From positions 1 through 33,995 of the forward strand of contig LGRX02030454.1 of the NCBI GenBank assembly GCA_001247695.2: DNA of 33,995 nt, read 5' to 3'. This DNA comes from Cymbomonas tetramitiformis (lineage: Eukaryota; Chlorophyta; Pyramimonadophyceae; Pyramimonadales; Pyramimonadaceae). The position numbers were made by a program, and so were the translations under genes. The stretch's first letter is position 1; every line of letters begins with the position of its first letter. The notes under the pieces were generated by a model. The model ran no database searches, was not told where the DNA came from, and was given only the letters and a program-made list of their open reading frames with translations. Below are positions 19,701-27,659 of this stretch, in pieces.

Positions 19701-21551
19701 GGCGTCCACCTCGAAGGGTCCATATTCTTGACTCAAGAAGTCGAACATGTCCGCCCGGAACTTCCAGTCCTGTCGATCGCTGGGCTCCAGGAGTCTGGTT
19801 GAAGCCTCGCTGCACTTCGGCGTTGCTGAGAAATCAACAGGGGTCTTCCTGGGAGAAGGGGGTGAGGATGCTGTCAGTTTGCCAGAGCGCGTCTGAACTG
19901 CCAGGGTGGCTTTCTCGTACCCAGTTTCGGCCAGCTGCAGGGTATGTAAGGCGTCCATCCAGAGTTGAGGGGAGTCCATCCAGGTGAGAGTCCCACTGTA
20001 CGCGAGGACTGGTTCAGGCTCTTTGGTCTTGGCGCTGTTGGACTTGCGCTCCTTCAACTTGTTGGGATCTACCACTCCCAGGGGCGCGCGTCCTTGGCGG
20101 GACTCTTTACCAGCTGCAGGTCGAAACTTGCTGGCAGTGTCTGCGGCCGAGGGAGGTCGCTGCGGTTTCCCAGTAACCGGATGCACAAAGCCAGCTTCTA
20201 CCAGTCCTTCTCTCGCGGAAATTTCCTTGTAGTCGGGTCGCCTGGACAGAGCGTCTGGAACCCAGAGTAGCGCCCCAGGGATGTATTCCATCTCGGGTAC
20301 CCCTACCTCCACTAGATCCATGTACCATCGGGCTTGGCGTCGGCTGAGAGGTTGTCCGGGTGCCATTAACCAGACTAGGGGCTTGTGGTCACCCTGCAAT
20401 TGGAACTCAGTCCAAATGAGGTAGTGTCGCCAAGTTTGCGTAGTGCAGTGATGGAGAGCGCAGAGTTCTCTTTCGCCAGCATGGTAGTTCTGCTCGGCTC
20501 CATTAAACTGTCTGCTCTCAAAGGCGATAGGTTGCAATCCATTTCCTACGTCTTGCATCAGTACTCCCCCTAGTGCCACTCCACTGGCGTCAGTTTGTAC
20601 CACGAAAGGATGCCGTCCTTCGGCCGCCGCTTTCATATCGGGTAGCGCCAGAGTGGGGGAAGAACATAGCGCCTTCTTAATCTCCTCGAAAGCCCAACGC
20701 TGCATGGGTCCCCATAGCCAAGCGACATCCCCTTTGGTGAGCTGAGTCAAGGGTTGTGCTACTTCAGAGAAGCCCAGCATGTACCGCCGGTAGTACCCAG
20801 CCAACCCCAAAAATTGGCGCACATGCGTGGCGTTTTCCAGAGCGGGCCAGTCCCTGATGGCGGCCAGCTTGTCATGTTGAGGTTGACTTCCTTCCCGTGA
20901 GATCACGTGCCCCAGAAAGCGTATCTGGGTCTGCAATAGTTGACACTTAGACTCTTTGAGGTAGATACCCTGGTTCTCACAGACTTCGAGAAATTGCTGG
21001 AGATGGGAAAGATGCTCCTCCAAGGTGTTGCTGAAGAGGATACAATCGTCCAGGAATATTCTTACAAAAGGAAGATGTCCCAGAGCGCGCTGCATGCGTC
21101 TCTGATAGCAGGAAGGACTGTTGGTCAACCCCATGGGCATCACCAACCACTCATACGAGCCATAGGGAGAAGTGAACGCCGTCTTTTCCACATCCTCAGA
21201 CGCCATAGCCATCTGCCAGAATCCATCGACCGCATCGAAGGAGGAGAAGTACTTGGCCCCATGCATGGAGTCGAACAACTGCTGAATGTCGGGAAGTGGA
21301 TATTTGTCCTTGACAGTCAGGCTGTTGATGGCTCGGAAGTCGCAGACCATTCTGAGTACTTCAGGTTTCCCAGGCTTGGGAACCATCAGCACTGGTGCAG
21401 CGAACGGACTTGAGGAAGGTCTGATGTAGCCCTTGCTCAGGAGTTCATCCAGGCGTTCTCGCAATTGAGTCAGCTCCACCATGGACATCTTGTAGGGCCT
21501 CTTAGCGGGCGCGATGCCATTCCATCCCTCTTGCAGTCTCACGTGGGCCAC
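16779..21551 (-). CDS. pol: Pol polyprotein: RT, RNase H, Dam-like MTase, integrase, chromodomain, C5-MTase
   Basis: 1,590 codons counted from 21551. That codon is GTG, and the frame stays open upstream to at least 21790, overlapping the protease ORF, so Pol is probably made by a -1 shift rather than from its own start. Reverse transcriptase spans about 30-220 (Asp106; FLDD at 166-169 instead of the common YVDD). RNase H spans about 310-440 (TDAS at 320, GDHKPL, PDALSR). A Dam-like amino-methyltransferase spans about 590-745 (FEVDACCD at 613, catalytic NPPF at 648-651). Integrase spans about 840-1210 (H845, H852, C882, C885; D915, D977, E1013). A chromodomain spans about 1238-1300 (EFLVRWTGY). 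A C5-cytosine methyltransferase spans about 1365-1585 (FSGTGS at 1376, SPPC with Cys1434, ENP with Glu1473, YRKPTCIWT). All catalytic residues checked are present, so the protein looks intact. The domain order is clear; the MTase substrates are inferred. Confidence 0.95.
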   Translation of the reverse strand: MAHVRLQEGWNGIAPAKRPYKMSMVELTQLRERLDELLSKGYIRPSSSPFAAPVLMVPKPGKPEVLRMVCDFRAINSLTVKDKYPLPDIQQLFDSMHGAKYFSSFDAVDGFWQMAMASEDVEKTAFTSPYGSYEWLVMPMGLTNSPSCYQRRMQRALGHLPFVRIFLDDCILFSNTLEEHLSHLQQFLEVCENQGIYLKESKCQLLQTQIRFLGHVISREGSQPQHDKLAAIRDWPALENATHVRQFLGLAGYYRRYMLGFSEVAQPLTQLTKGDVAWLWGPMQRWAFEEIKKALCSSPTLALPDMKAAAEGRHPFVVQTDASGVALGGVLMQDVGNGLQPIAFESRQFNGAEQNYHAGERELCALHHCTTQTWRHYLIWTEFQLQGDHKPLVWLMAPGQPLSRRQARWYMDLVEVGVPEMEYIPGALLWVPDALSRRPDYKEISAREGLVEAGFVHPVTGKPQRPPSAADTASKFRPAAGKESRQGRAPLGVVDPNKLKERKSNSAKTKEPEPVLAYSGTLTWMDSPQLWMDALHTLQLAETGYEKATLAVQTRSGKLTASSPPSPRKTPVDFSATPKCSEASTRLLEPSDRQDWKFRADMFDFLSQEYGPFEVDACCDLGGKNRQVNRYWTDCLKENWRGLNVWCNPPFSSNHLTIEAVLRKYVEEWRLDPENTSALFVLPDFQSRMPQWRQLFRSAGMRVEYIIPTHDAQGEPVQMFAAPDGALLDLPWPLLVVYAPPARQRVKRERKTSSPPPIVRTGEAASVRDLHQQISGGQFLKALQAEYGRPGPLQTLRKEIQEAPHQRTRDFCVVGDVLWRVSAGRYQLVLGEDSPLREVVLQEAHASVSAGHAGRDKTLERVLRRFWWKGAAEDVGRWVSSCTICQAVRPRNSYPDGLLNPHTIPTRLWQVVSVDFVTGLPVTARNHDAFATFTCKLSKMVHIIPLNFQDSSSEVIARIYFDHIWKLHGTPMKIVSDRDPRFQDAMWKELMRLMGTKVASTTPYNPRSDGQAEHTNRVVEDMLRSFVGSNPEDWDLWCANVEFAINDTRSDVTGFTPFELVLGHSPMSQLDLFLQAAAGQHSKRKGGEGTAHEMASKFAAQLEDARTKLELAQQRQRHQFDQRHTAKSFQLGDLVWVDAKHLTENIMNRESFRKLGPRWHGPLPITERFFSDQQRELPEIDRGAPVAYRLKLPPKWRIHDVFAQHRLKEYRTADEAFALRRQIPTPAKVLVDGQSQTHVSKILARRVKPMKGGKEVEEFLVRWTGYSNAHDSWKTRESLNYGGELEQLTEFEHLRLSREGQAREKALQEVRMQRKQRRERVGALTFLDTSDEVKLTSLDNCLPWEQYCRSADAFVTHLALLGSGVSTRELRLLVLFSGTGSVERSFMSCYPKSTVVTVDHDPRWQPTYAEKVQDWDFKRYAPGYFDVIWASPPCTEYSQAKTTGVRQLRQADACVRRTLQIFDFLKPQHWFMENPMGRFPFALRFRPVVRRLPTPLYCSYCMYGTGYRKPTCIWTQSPPPVDLRYCTMDTPCLHQQTLGSHPETAQLGPHPGQQGAGVSTAVYPLPAGLLRQLFEHLFDQKSISRIHKHG
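16797..17459 (-). other. C-terminal cytosine-C5 DNA methyltransferase domain of Pol
   Basis: This is pol residues about 1365-1585, after the chromodomain. The motifs are: AdoMet-binding VLFSGTGSVERSF; an acidic residue after the second strand (VDHDPRWQP); the catalytic loop WASPPCTEYSQAK with the nucleophile Cys; MENPMG in place of the usual ENV motif; and CMYGTGYRKPTCIWT as a motif VIII equivalent. It is compact. The SPPCTEYS, ENP and YRK-T-IWT pattern is the one I associate with phage and giant-virus type C5 methylases, rather than with DNMT1, DNMT3 or chromomethylases. The long target-recognition region of host enzymes is missing. Confidence 0.85.
19317..19784 (-). other. Dam-like (N6-adenine type) methyltransferase domain of Pol
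   Basis: This is pol residues about 590-745, between RNase H and integrase. It starts DWKFRADMFDFLSQEYGPFE and has FEVDACCD, a conserved Asn-containing loop (GGKNRQ), the WRGLNVWCNPPFSS motif IV with catalytic-type NPPF, and a following strand SALFVLPDF. This matches the pattern of phage Dam-type enzymes. It also matches the MTase domain that DIRS-like retrotransposons carry after RNase H. Whether it is catalytically active cannot be told from sequence, but the NPPF core is intact. Confidence 0.75.
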
Positions 21552-21619
21552 TTCATCTTTTCGCAGGGCGTCAAAGTTGGGCAGCGCTTCGCGAATTACT
21601 CGAGGTGAAAAGGACTCGA

Positions 21620-22990
21620 TCAGCTCCTGAAACTTCTTTCTCCACTCGGGGAGATTGAAGGGTCCTCCAAATTCTCGCTGGTGGCCACCGCTGATAACAT
21701 CGAAGTCCCTACCAGAGGTGTCGCATAGGCCACTAAGATGTCGTGGGGTGTCGCGGCACTGTCCATTCCCGCATATCTGCGCCGATAGGCTTTGATCTCC
21801 TTGGTCGCTTGAGCCGCTGATAACATTACCATCGGTTCCAGAGCCATCGCGGTTCTCTCGCCTTTGCGTGTAGGGCTACGCCCCGGCGAACATCCCCGTA
21901 TCCGCACGGATTTGCCATGCTGGCGAAACTTGACTGATCCCCACCCATCATAGTCCAGCGTGACCGGCGAGAGGTGTCTCAACCACCTTCCTCCGAGTAC
22001 AATGTCCACCTTGATGCCCAAAGGAAGTACTCGCATCTTGATGACCTCGGAGTAAGTCCCCTCGGAAGTCTCGGCGGTCAGCTTGCCGTAAGCGACTTGC
22101 GCAGAGGTCTGCACTGACCCATCCGCGAGGGTAACGTTCAGCGGCATCCCATTAGCGCGAACTGTGAGGTTCAATCTCTTGACGCACTCACTGGAGATGA
22201 ATTCATCCGAGGCACCCGAATCCACCAGCACGCGCACTCGCTGTCCCTTCAGCAAGGCCCAGAACACCAATAGCAGCGTTCCCTCTTTGTCCCGAATCGC
22301 AGTCAGCTGACTGTCCTGGTTCCACATTACTTGACCATCGCGTCGCAGATGTGCACAGATGGCTGCTCGCACTGGGTGATGCAAAGGTACGCGCTGCTTA
22401 GACCGGATAGGTCTTGTGCGCGGTGGTGCAGGCTGCGAACGAGGATCCGGACCAAAGTACCATCCACCTTCCAGGTCGCGATCTGCTTGTAGCTGCCGCT
22501 CCTTAGCGCGTCGCTCTTGTCCCTGAGCGCGTCGTCTGGCGCGGCTCTGCGTGCGACTTTCCAGAGGGTAAGAGCGAAGAGGTTGGATGGACATCTTCTC
22601 CTCCTCTTCCTCCCCAGCGCTATCTTCTGGTTCGGACTTTTGAGTGAACGAGGGGGGTTCTTCTTCCCGCGGTGCCGCCTGGGCGTTGGTGACGTTCGCT
22701 GGTGCTGCCACTGCTTCATTACCTTCCAGGATCGGCCGCAGACGATGGCGTTGCTGTTTCTGAATGGTCAGTAGCAGTTCCAGGTGGGTTTCCTCCTGGA
22801 TGGTTTTCAGGGGAGTCGGCTCCACTCCTTCTGTCACCGTTGTCAGCACACTTGGGTTGTTCTCCGATCTGGCGGCGGCCAGCTGTCGCTCCATCAACTG
22901 CTGCGTGAAGTTGAGCGACCGCTGGGAGTCCTCGAGGTCAGAAATGTCCCCAGAAGTTGCGGGCTGAGAACTGGATGGAGATAAGGTCAA
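21620..22990 (-). CDS. ORF3: retroviral-type aspartic protease polyprotein
   Basis: 456 codons counted from 22990, where the codon is TTG. The first ATG is at 22894 (MERQLAAARS), and the frame overlaps the stop of ORF2 (22987-22989), so synthesis may be by -1 shift from ORF2 or by re-initiation. The N-terminal half is polar, with an acidic run (EEEEEK, about 127-132) and Arg-rich segments (SRARRRAQGQERRAKERQ, about 149-166). Residues about 245-365 are a retropepsin-like domain: VLVDSGASDEFIS with catalytic Asp257, a flap-like region with VTLADGSVQT, and the conserved DIVLGGRWLRHL strand. It would cleave the Gag and Pol precursors. It lies just upstream of RT, the normal position in Ty3/Gypsy elements. 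The end overlaps the pol frame, which is -1 relative to it. Confidence 0.85.
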   Translation of the reverse strand: MTLSPSSSQPATSGDISDLEDSQRSLNFTQQLMERQLAAARSENNPSVLTTVTEGVEPTPLKTIQEETHLELLLTIQKQQRHRLRPILEGNEAVAAPANVTNAQAAPREEEPPSFTQKSEPEDSAGEEEEEKMSIQPLRSYPLESRTQSRARRRAQGQERRAKERQLQADRDLEGGWYFGPDPRSQPAPPRTRPIRSKQRVPLHHPVRAAICAHLRRDGQVMWNQDSQLTAIRDKEGTLLLVFWALLKGQRVRVLVDSGASDEFISSECVKRLNLTVRANGMPLNVTLADGSVQTSAQVAYGKLTAETSEGTYSEVIKMRVLPLGIKVDIVLGGRWLRHLSPVTLDYDGWGSVKFRQHGKSVRIRGCSPGRSPTRKGERTAMALEPMVMLSAAQATKEIKAYRRRYAGMDSAATPHDILVAYATPLVGTSMLSAVATSENLEDPSISPSGERSFRS

Positions 22991-24483
22991 ATCCAGAGTT
23001 GTCGCGGATTCGCATCTGATGGTTCCGCTGAGTCCAGGGAGAGTGAATCACCACTTGCTGTTGAGGGTAGAGCCAGGTGAGCAGCCTCCTCCGCTGCTTC
23101 CCTTTCTCGCTGGTTCCATTGGTGCACCCTGTATAGACTGCACCATGCGTCTGGAATTCCTACATCTCCACCAGAACCTGGGATAGTACCGCACTCGGTC
23201 TCCAGAGATAGCTGAACTGCTCCTTCGGTTATCGTTAGGTCAGGGGTGACCTTCCCATGCCATCTGTACCAGCGGCGGCGATATCTGCGCCACCCTTCTG
23301 GTACCCATGCATTTCTCCATTTCTCATTCTCCTTTACCAGCGCTGCCGCGGCCATGTGCTCCGGGTGCGTCATCTCTCTCCAAGCACGCGTGCGATCCGC
23401 CAGTGACTCTGCTCGAAGTCCTGGTGGTTCATCTCCCAGCCTCGTAACCTCTGCCTCATGCTGCAGTCGGTCTCGTACCGTCTTCGGAGTTCTGCTGCGA
23501 GGTTTTCCAGTGCGCTTGCGCGCTGCACTCGTAGTGCTCTCTGCGCTTAAGGACGCCCTCTCTGCCAAGGCTGGACACGCTGCTGGTCGAGACGTCGAAG
23601 GAAACACCTCAGGTCGAAGTTTAAAAGGTGGGGGTTCTGAAGCTGGGCCAGTTTTTGAAGTTCCACCCCCTTCCTCCCCACTGTCGTCCAGAGGGTGTGA
23701 AACCGCGGGTAGCGTTACATCCTGAATCCGCTGCCTCAAGGCTCGCATACGCTCCACCGGAGCTTTTCTCGGTACCCGCGGTCGAGGAGTGTTCCGCCAG
23801 GGGGTGTTGAGTGGGTTGAAGGTCCACTGGGTCTCCTCTTCCTGACCCTCATCCTCATCCAGTGCTGCCAGTACTGATGCCTCAGGGTTAGGGTTAGGGT
23901 TAGGGTTAGGGTTAGGGTTAGGGTTAGGGTCTGTGGGGTCAACGCGGGGCGTTTCGCCACGCTCGCGTTGTGGAGCCCGACGGCGATCACCAGTTCCAAG
24001 GGAGCGATCTACACTGAACATAACGGGAGGCTTGGAGCGCTCAGGCGACGAAGTGGGTGACCTTCGTGGCGACCGCTGATGGCGCCGGGACACTAAGTGA
24101 TGTTCTCGCCGGCCCTGCTCAGTGGAAAGGTTCGCTGTGTAAACAGCGGTACTGGTCAACGAGGGTTCATCCCGTAGGGTTCTGGTTCTGTCGAGATGGC
24201 GTTGTCGCCTCTGATCGGCAGACCAGGTGAATCCGTACCCTCGAGCGGCCAGAGGGTTGGGGGGTGGCGGAGGCTCTTTCTGGATATTCCCCCGGTTGTG
24301 GGCGAAGGCTGTACTCCTTGCCCAGGGGCGGTTACCCATACCGCCCTGTCGCCGGCGTCCCGCCGGCAGGAAGACACTCAGTCCTCCTCTTCCGCAGATT
24401 GCTGACCCGAGGAGGACGCTGCGGCCGATTCCTCGTTCTGAAAATACTCCAGCGCTTCCGCTTCCTCTTCCAAATCCTCCCAT
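22987..24483 (-). CDS. ORF2: uncharacterised basic, proline-rich protein between Gag and protease
   Basis: 498 codons from an ATG at 24483, which lies inside the end of ORF1 (ORF1 stops at 24378). Another ATG at 24339 falls just after that stop and may be the better start. I recognise no domain. The protein is Arg/Pro/Ser-rich. It has a run of Pro-Asn dipeptides (about residues 186-201) encoded by a telomere-like repeat, and a Trp/Arg-rich segment (ENEKWRNAWVPEGWRRYRRR, about 397) followed by a Thr/Glu-rich acidic stretch. Position suggests a nucleocapsid-like or accessory product. It could also be the C-terminal part of a Gag fusion if a -1 shift occurs in the 106-bp overlap with ORF1. It ends in TGA at 22987, where the protease frame is already open. 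Confidence 0.65.
   Translation of the reverse strand: MGGFGRGSGSAGVFSERGIGRSVLLGSAICGRGGLSVFLPAGRRRQGGMGNRPWARSTAFAHNRGNIQKEPPPPPNPLAARGYGFTWSADQRRQRHLDRTRTLRDEPSLTSTAVYTANLSTEQGRREHHLVSRRHQRSPRRSPTSSPERSKPPVMFSVDRSLGTGDRRRAPQRERGETPRVDPTDPNPNPNPNPNPNPNPEASVLAALDEDEGQEEETQWTFNPLNTPWRNTPRPRVPRKAPVERMRALRQRIQDVTLPAVSHPLDDSGEEGGGTSKTGPASEPPPFKLRPEVFPSTSRPAACPALAERASLSAESTTSAARKRTGKPRSRTPKTVRDRLQHEAEVTRLGDEPPGLRAESLADRTRAWREMTHPEHMAAAALVKENEKWRNAWVPEGWRRYRRRWYRWHGKVTPDLTITEGAVQLSLETECGTIPGSGGDVGIPDAWCSLYRVHQWNQREREAAEEAAHLALPSTASGDSLSLDSAEPSDANPRQLWI
23885..23930 (-). repeat. Telomere-like (TTAGGG)7 repeat inside ORF2
   Basis: On the plus strand, seven perfect GGGTTA units are followed by GGGT. 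Read on the minus strand in the ORF2 frame they give Pro-Asn repeats (CCT AAC). In one of the other two minus frames the same repeat would give TAA stops. The six-base unit keeps the ORF open whatever the copy number. Confidence 0.95.
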
Positions 24484-27400
24484 TCTGTTTCCAGCGCTGC
24501 GATATGAGATTCATTTGCAGCGCGGCGGCGTGCCAAACGAGCTGGGGCGTCAGCAATCCAGGCTCGTTTCTTGGCCTCGTCGGGACAGTTAGCCCATAAA
24601 TGGGAGTCAGAGTTGCAGACGTAACATCGGCGTGGCGGCCTGGTCAATCCCGCCGGGCTGGGCGGCACGGCGTGCTGCACCCTGAGGTCGGCGGGGTCGG
24701 GGTCAGTAGCATCTTCCTCCCCAGCGTCCTGCACGGCGTTAAGTCTGGAGGACGAGCGACCATTCCTCCAGGCAGGACTTCGGTTCGCAGGTGCAGAGAC
24801 GGGAGAGGTTCGTGCTGCGGTCAGAGCTTCACTGCGCTCCAATTTGGTGGCCACAGTGATGATATGCTGCAGCGCGGTGGATCCGGGATGATTGCTTTCC
24901 CAATCCGCTGGACTTTGCAGATCCAACCGATCCTCAATAAGGCGATCCATGACAGCTTGCTTCAGTCGCAGTCCAGACCAGAACTGATATAATAGCTGCT
25001 GTTGGCTGATGGCGTGGCAGTTGGGCATGGCGTCTGCCAATAACTGGACTACCTCGTGCCAGGATACCAGACGAGTAGCGAACAAACGCGCAGTCTCTTC
25101 TCGTCGCTGCGCCATGCGCATCACTGTCCCCGCTAGTCCTACCAGCGCGATGTCATCCAGTACGCTCCTGGCTACGTCGGCCAGGAAAGGCGCCAAAGTG
25201 GCGTAACGCCGGTTCCAGGCCTCCGAGTTCATCATCCCACCTTGCTTGAGAAAAGTTAGGGATCGCGGCTGTAGTTTGCGTTGAGCCACTTCCTTCAAGA
25301 TCTCCGGCATGGTGATCATGGTTAGGTCTAGGCGATAAGCACTCATGCGACCCAGGGCGAAGGTGACTACGCCCATTGACAGAAAATTGACCAGCGCTTC
25401 AGAAAAAGGTGGAAGCGCGGCAATATCTGCGTCAGTGGTGATTAGGTCAGCGGAGGAGGGGTACATAGGAATGTCTCTGATCAGCTTGAGCACATCAGCC
25501 ACTGTCTTGGATTCTCGGTAGACATCACTTGGGGAAGCCGCTCCCATAAGATCGTGGTGCCCTGGGAATTGAGAAAGGCGCTGGTCTACTGGCAGGAGTC
25601 CCGGGGCCGCTGGCAAGGAATTTCCAGGCGATCTGTACTCTGCTGCGCTGGGAACACCAGAGGGAAACCGATTGACGCCCAGTCTAGCCGGGACTGTGGC
25701 GGGAGTTGGTTGGTTGCCAGCCGCCATTCCTCTAAACAAGTACGCCTCGGAAGATGAAAATGCTGCCCAGATTTGGAGTCCCAGGGGGTCAAATTCTGTC
25801 AGCTCGGACTCTAAGGCATTTTCCGCGATGGTTACCCATGAGTACAAGGGCAGGCGTCTCTGCTGAGTTCCAGTACGGCTTTCCGCGCAACGCCGCGCTT
25901 CATCCACTTGCGTTTTCTCCACTTCCAGAGTGAAAGCGTCACTGTCCTCAATCTCAGTCAGGCGCACAGGAGTATGCACTGACCCATGCTGCGCCAGGTC
26001 TTGGATGTCCACTCCGATGTGCCGCATAGTCATCCAAATCCGATTGGTATCGGTTATGAAGTGACTGGCGCTTCCAGGCATGGTTGGCAGTCGGTAAGAG
26101 TATTGTGCCTCAGCGCCGTGGCTGACAGTAACTGCGGAGGAAGAGGACAGGTGATTTCTCAACCAGAAGGAGGCTCCTTCTAAAGTCCATAACAACACGT
26201 CTAGACGCCGGTGTCGTGGTTCACCATTGTCTGAAGGCGGGGGCGAGTTTCCTGGTGACGGTTGATCAGGCTCAGCGGAGTCAGAGGGCGATGAGCCGGT
26301 AGCCGGTGGATCTGGCTGAAATGGTGCCGGCGCCGGATGAGCCGGTGCCGGAGCCGGTTGGGCCGGTGCTGGAGCCGGTTGAGCCGGTGCGGGAACCGGT
26401 TGAGCCGGTGCTGGTACCAGCCAGGGACCTGATCCAGCTGCTGGCGCCGGTGCACCTGGTAAACCGCTCGCCCATCCTAAGGTGTGCTGGTAGGGCGTCA
26501 TAGGTGGAGCGCCCACTGCTGGTAGAACCGAAGTCAGATGTGGATAGTGTTGGAGCACTTGCTGATGCAGATTTTGCATGTACTCTGATACCTCTAACAT
26601 CATCTGATTCTGCATTAGGGATTGATGCTGAGAGTTCAGTGCGGGGACAGAGGCATCTGAGGGCGTTCTGGCTGAGGCGGGGTCAGAGAAGAGTGCTCTG
26701 CGCTGTTCTGCCAGGCGCTGCTGGTTCTGTTCCCATCTCTGATGGCGCCTCTCCCGGCGAGAAAGCTGGTTCACTGAGTCTGAGTTCAGAGGTAAGTTTC
26801 TGACTGGAATTCTGCTGAGGACATCTGCTTGAGAAGGGGGTTCGATAACTGGTAGGTTGCGGTTAAGATGCGGCTGGTAGGCTGCGAGTCCAATGCTACG
26901 CCTGAGTGCGAGGTCTGCGTAACTGACTGAGCTGACTGGCTGCTCCGTAGTTGTTGAAGTCAGCGAGGTAGTCAAAGGTCTGGACTCGCGGTTCAACAGG
27001 GACTCAGGCATATCCGTAGTTGTTGAGGTCAGCGAGGTAGTCAAAGGTCTGGACTCGCGGTTCAACAGGGACTCGGGCATATCCGTAGTTGTTGAGGTCA
27101 GCGAGGTAGTCAAAGGACTGGACTCGCAGTTCAACAGGGACTCGAGCATATCCGTAACCGTAGCCGCCTCCGTAGTCGCCTGAGTCAGTGAGGGCGTCAG
27201 TGAAGTTGCCTCGCTGTCTATTTCGGACTCGAAAGTCACCGATAACCTTGCCATAGAGTCACCGATCACCTTAGGTTCTGTAACGGTATCGGTAATCGGT
27301 GAGGTCAGCGAATGCTCCGAACATGCTATGCTTATGTGGCGTGGGCCACCTGTCAAGCCGGAGCCACCTGTCCTCCCCGCTGCCCCCACCTCCCCGTAGC

Positions 27401-27659
27401 TTGTTGAGGAGGGAGTTGGATGCATTGAGTGTGCCATGAGTTCGCCAGCCATGCTTTGGTGCGTGTCCTCTGACCTCCCCGCTGCCCCCACACCCCCTTG
27501 GTTAGGGCGCGGAGTCCAGGCGAGATTCTCACCCGGCTGCTGGCGCTTTCGCCAGTTGGCCACATCAGAGCGGGAAGGAAATTGACGAAGTCCTGGTTTC
27601 TGCTCATTCGCCTCATTCTGCATGTCCTGCTCACATGCTGCAATTTTGACCTCGGTCAT
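24378..27659 (-). CDS. gag: ORF1: Gag polyprotein with CCHC zinc knuckle
   Basis: 1,093 residues from the ATG at 27659. That ATG overlaps the ORF0 stop as ATGA, which is why I chose it; the frame is open further up, to a TTG at 27785. The N-terminal half is Ser/Thr/Pro-rich. It contains three 23-residue repeats around TDMPESLLNRESRPLTTSLT (26947-27153) and a PAPAQPA heptapeptide array (26324-26413). The C-terminal part (about 25400-24900) resembles a retrotransposon capsid domain, with ETARLFATRLVSWHEVV and YQFWSGLRLKQAVMDRL. A nucleic-acid-binding knuckle C-x2-C-x4-H-x4-C (CYVCNSDSHLWANC) lies at 24585-24626. An acidic coiled tail follows (EWEDLEEEAEALEYF). It should form the particle and bind element RNA. 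Gag is unusually long because of the repeat-rich N-terminal half. Confidence 0.9.
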   Translation of the reverse strand: MTEVKIAACEQDMQNEANEQKPGLRQFPSRSDVANWRKRQQPGENLAWTPRPNQGGVGAAGRSEDTHQSMAGELMAHSMHPTPSSTSYGEVGAAGRTGGSGLTGGPRHISIACSEHSLTSPITDTVTEPKVIGDSMARLSVTFESEIDSEATSLTPSLTQATTEAATVTDMLESLLNCESSPLTTSLTSTTTDMPESLLNRESRPLTTSLTSTTTDMPESLLNRESRPLTTSLTSTTTEQPVSSVSYADLALRRSIGLAAYQPHLNRNLPVIEPPSQADVLSRIPVRNLPLNSDSVNQLSRRERRHQRWEQNQQRLAEQRRALFSDPASARTPSDASVPALNSQHQSLMQNQMMLEVSEYMQNLHQQVLQHYPHLTSVLPAVGAPPMTPYQHTLGWASGLPGAPAPAAGSGPWLVPAPAQPVPAPAQPAPAPAQPAPAPAHPAPAPFQPDPPATGSSPSDSAEPDQPSPGNSPPPSDNGEPRHRRLDVLLWTLEGASFWLRNHLSSSSAVTVSHGAEAQYSYRLPTMPGSASHFITDTNRIWMTMRHIGVDIQDLAQHGSVHTPVRLTEIEDSDAFTLEVEKTQVDEARRCAESRTGTQQRRLPLYSWVTIAENALESELTEFDPLGLQIWAAFSSSEAYLFRGMAAGNQPTPATVPARLGVNRFPSGVPSAAEYRSPGNSLPAAPGLLPVDQRLSQFPGHHDLMGAASPSDVYRESKTVADVLKLIRDIPMYPSSADLITTDADIAALPPFSEALVNFLSMGVVTFALGRMSAYRLDLTMITMPEILKEVAQRKLQPRSLTFLKQGGMMNSEAWNRRYATLAPFLADVARSVLDDIALVGLAGTVMRMAQRREETARLFATRLVSWHEVVQLLADAMPNCHAISQQQLLYQFWSGLRLKQAVMDRLIEDRLDLQSPADWESNHPGSTALQHIITVATKLERSEALTAARTSPVSAPANRSPAWRNGRSSSRLNAVQDAGEEDATDPDPADLRVQHAVPPSPAGLTRPPRRCYVCNSDSHLWANCPDEAKKRAWIADAPARLARRRAANESHIAALETEWEDLEEEAEALEYFQNEESAAASSSGQQSAEEED
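26324..26413 (-). repeat. 21-bp repeat encoding PAPAQPA in Gag
   Basis: About four head-to-tail 21-bp units (gagccggttgagccggtgc and variants) encode a Pro/Ala/Gln heptapeptide. They keep the frame open and probably form an extended flexible linker. Confidence 0.8.
26947..27153 (-). repeat. Three 69-bp repeats in Gag
   Basis: Exact 69-bp period with starts at 26947, 27016 and 27085 (plus-strand landmark gtagttgttga). It encodes a 23-residue Ser/Thr/Leu-rich unit. The first two copies are nearly identical and the third is slightly diverged. Confidence 0.9.

Noticed and set aside
20940..21413. 157-codon plus-strand frame
   Set aside because: Antisense to the reverse transcriptase domain, where the sense strand has a clear family match.
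23246..23725. 159-codon plus-strand frame
   Set aside because: Antisense shadow of ORF2, with no domain or promoter support.
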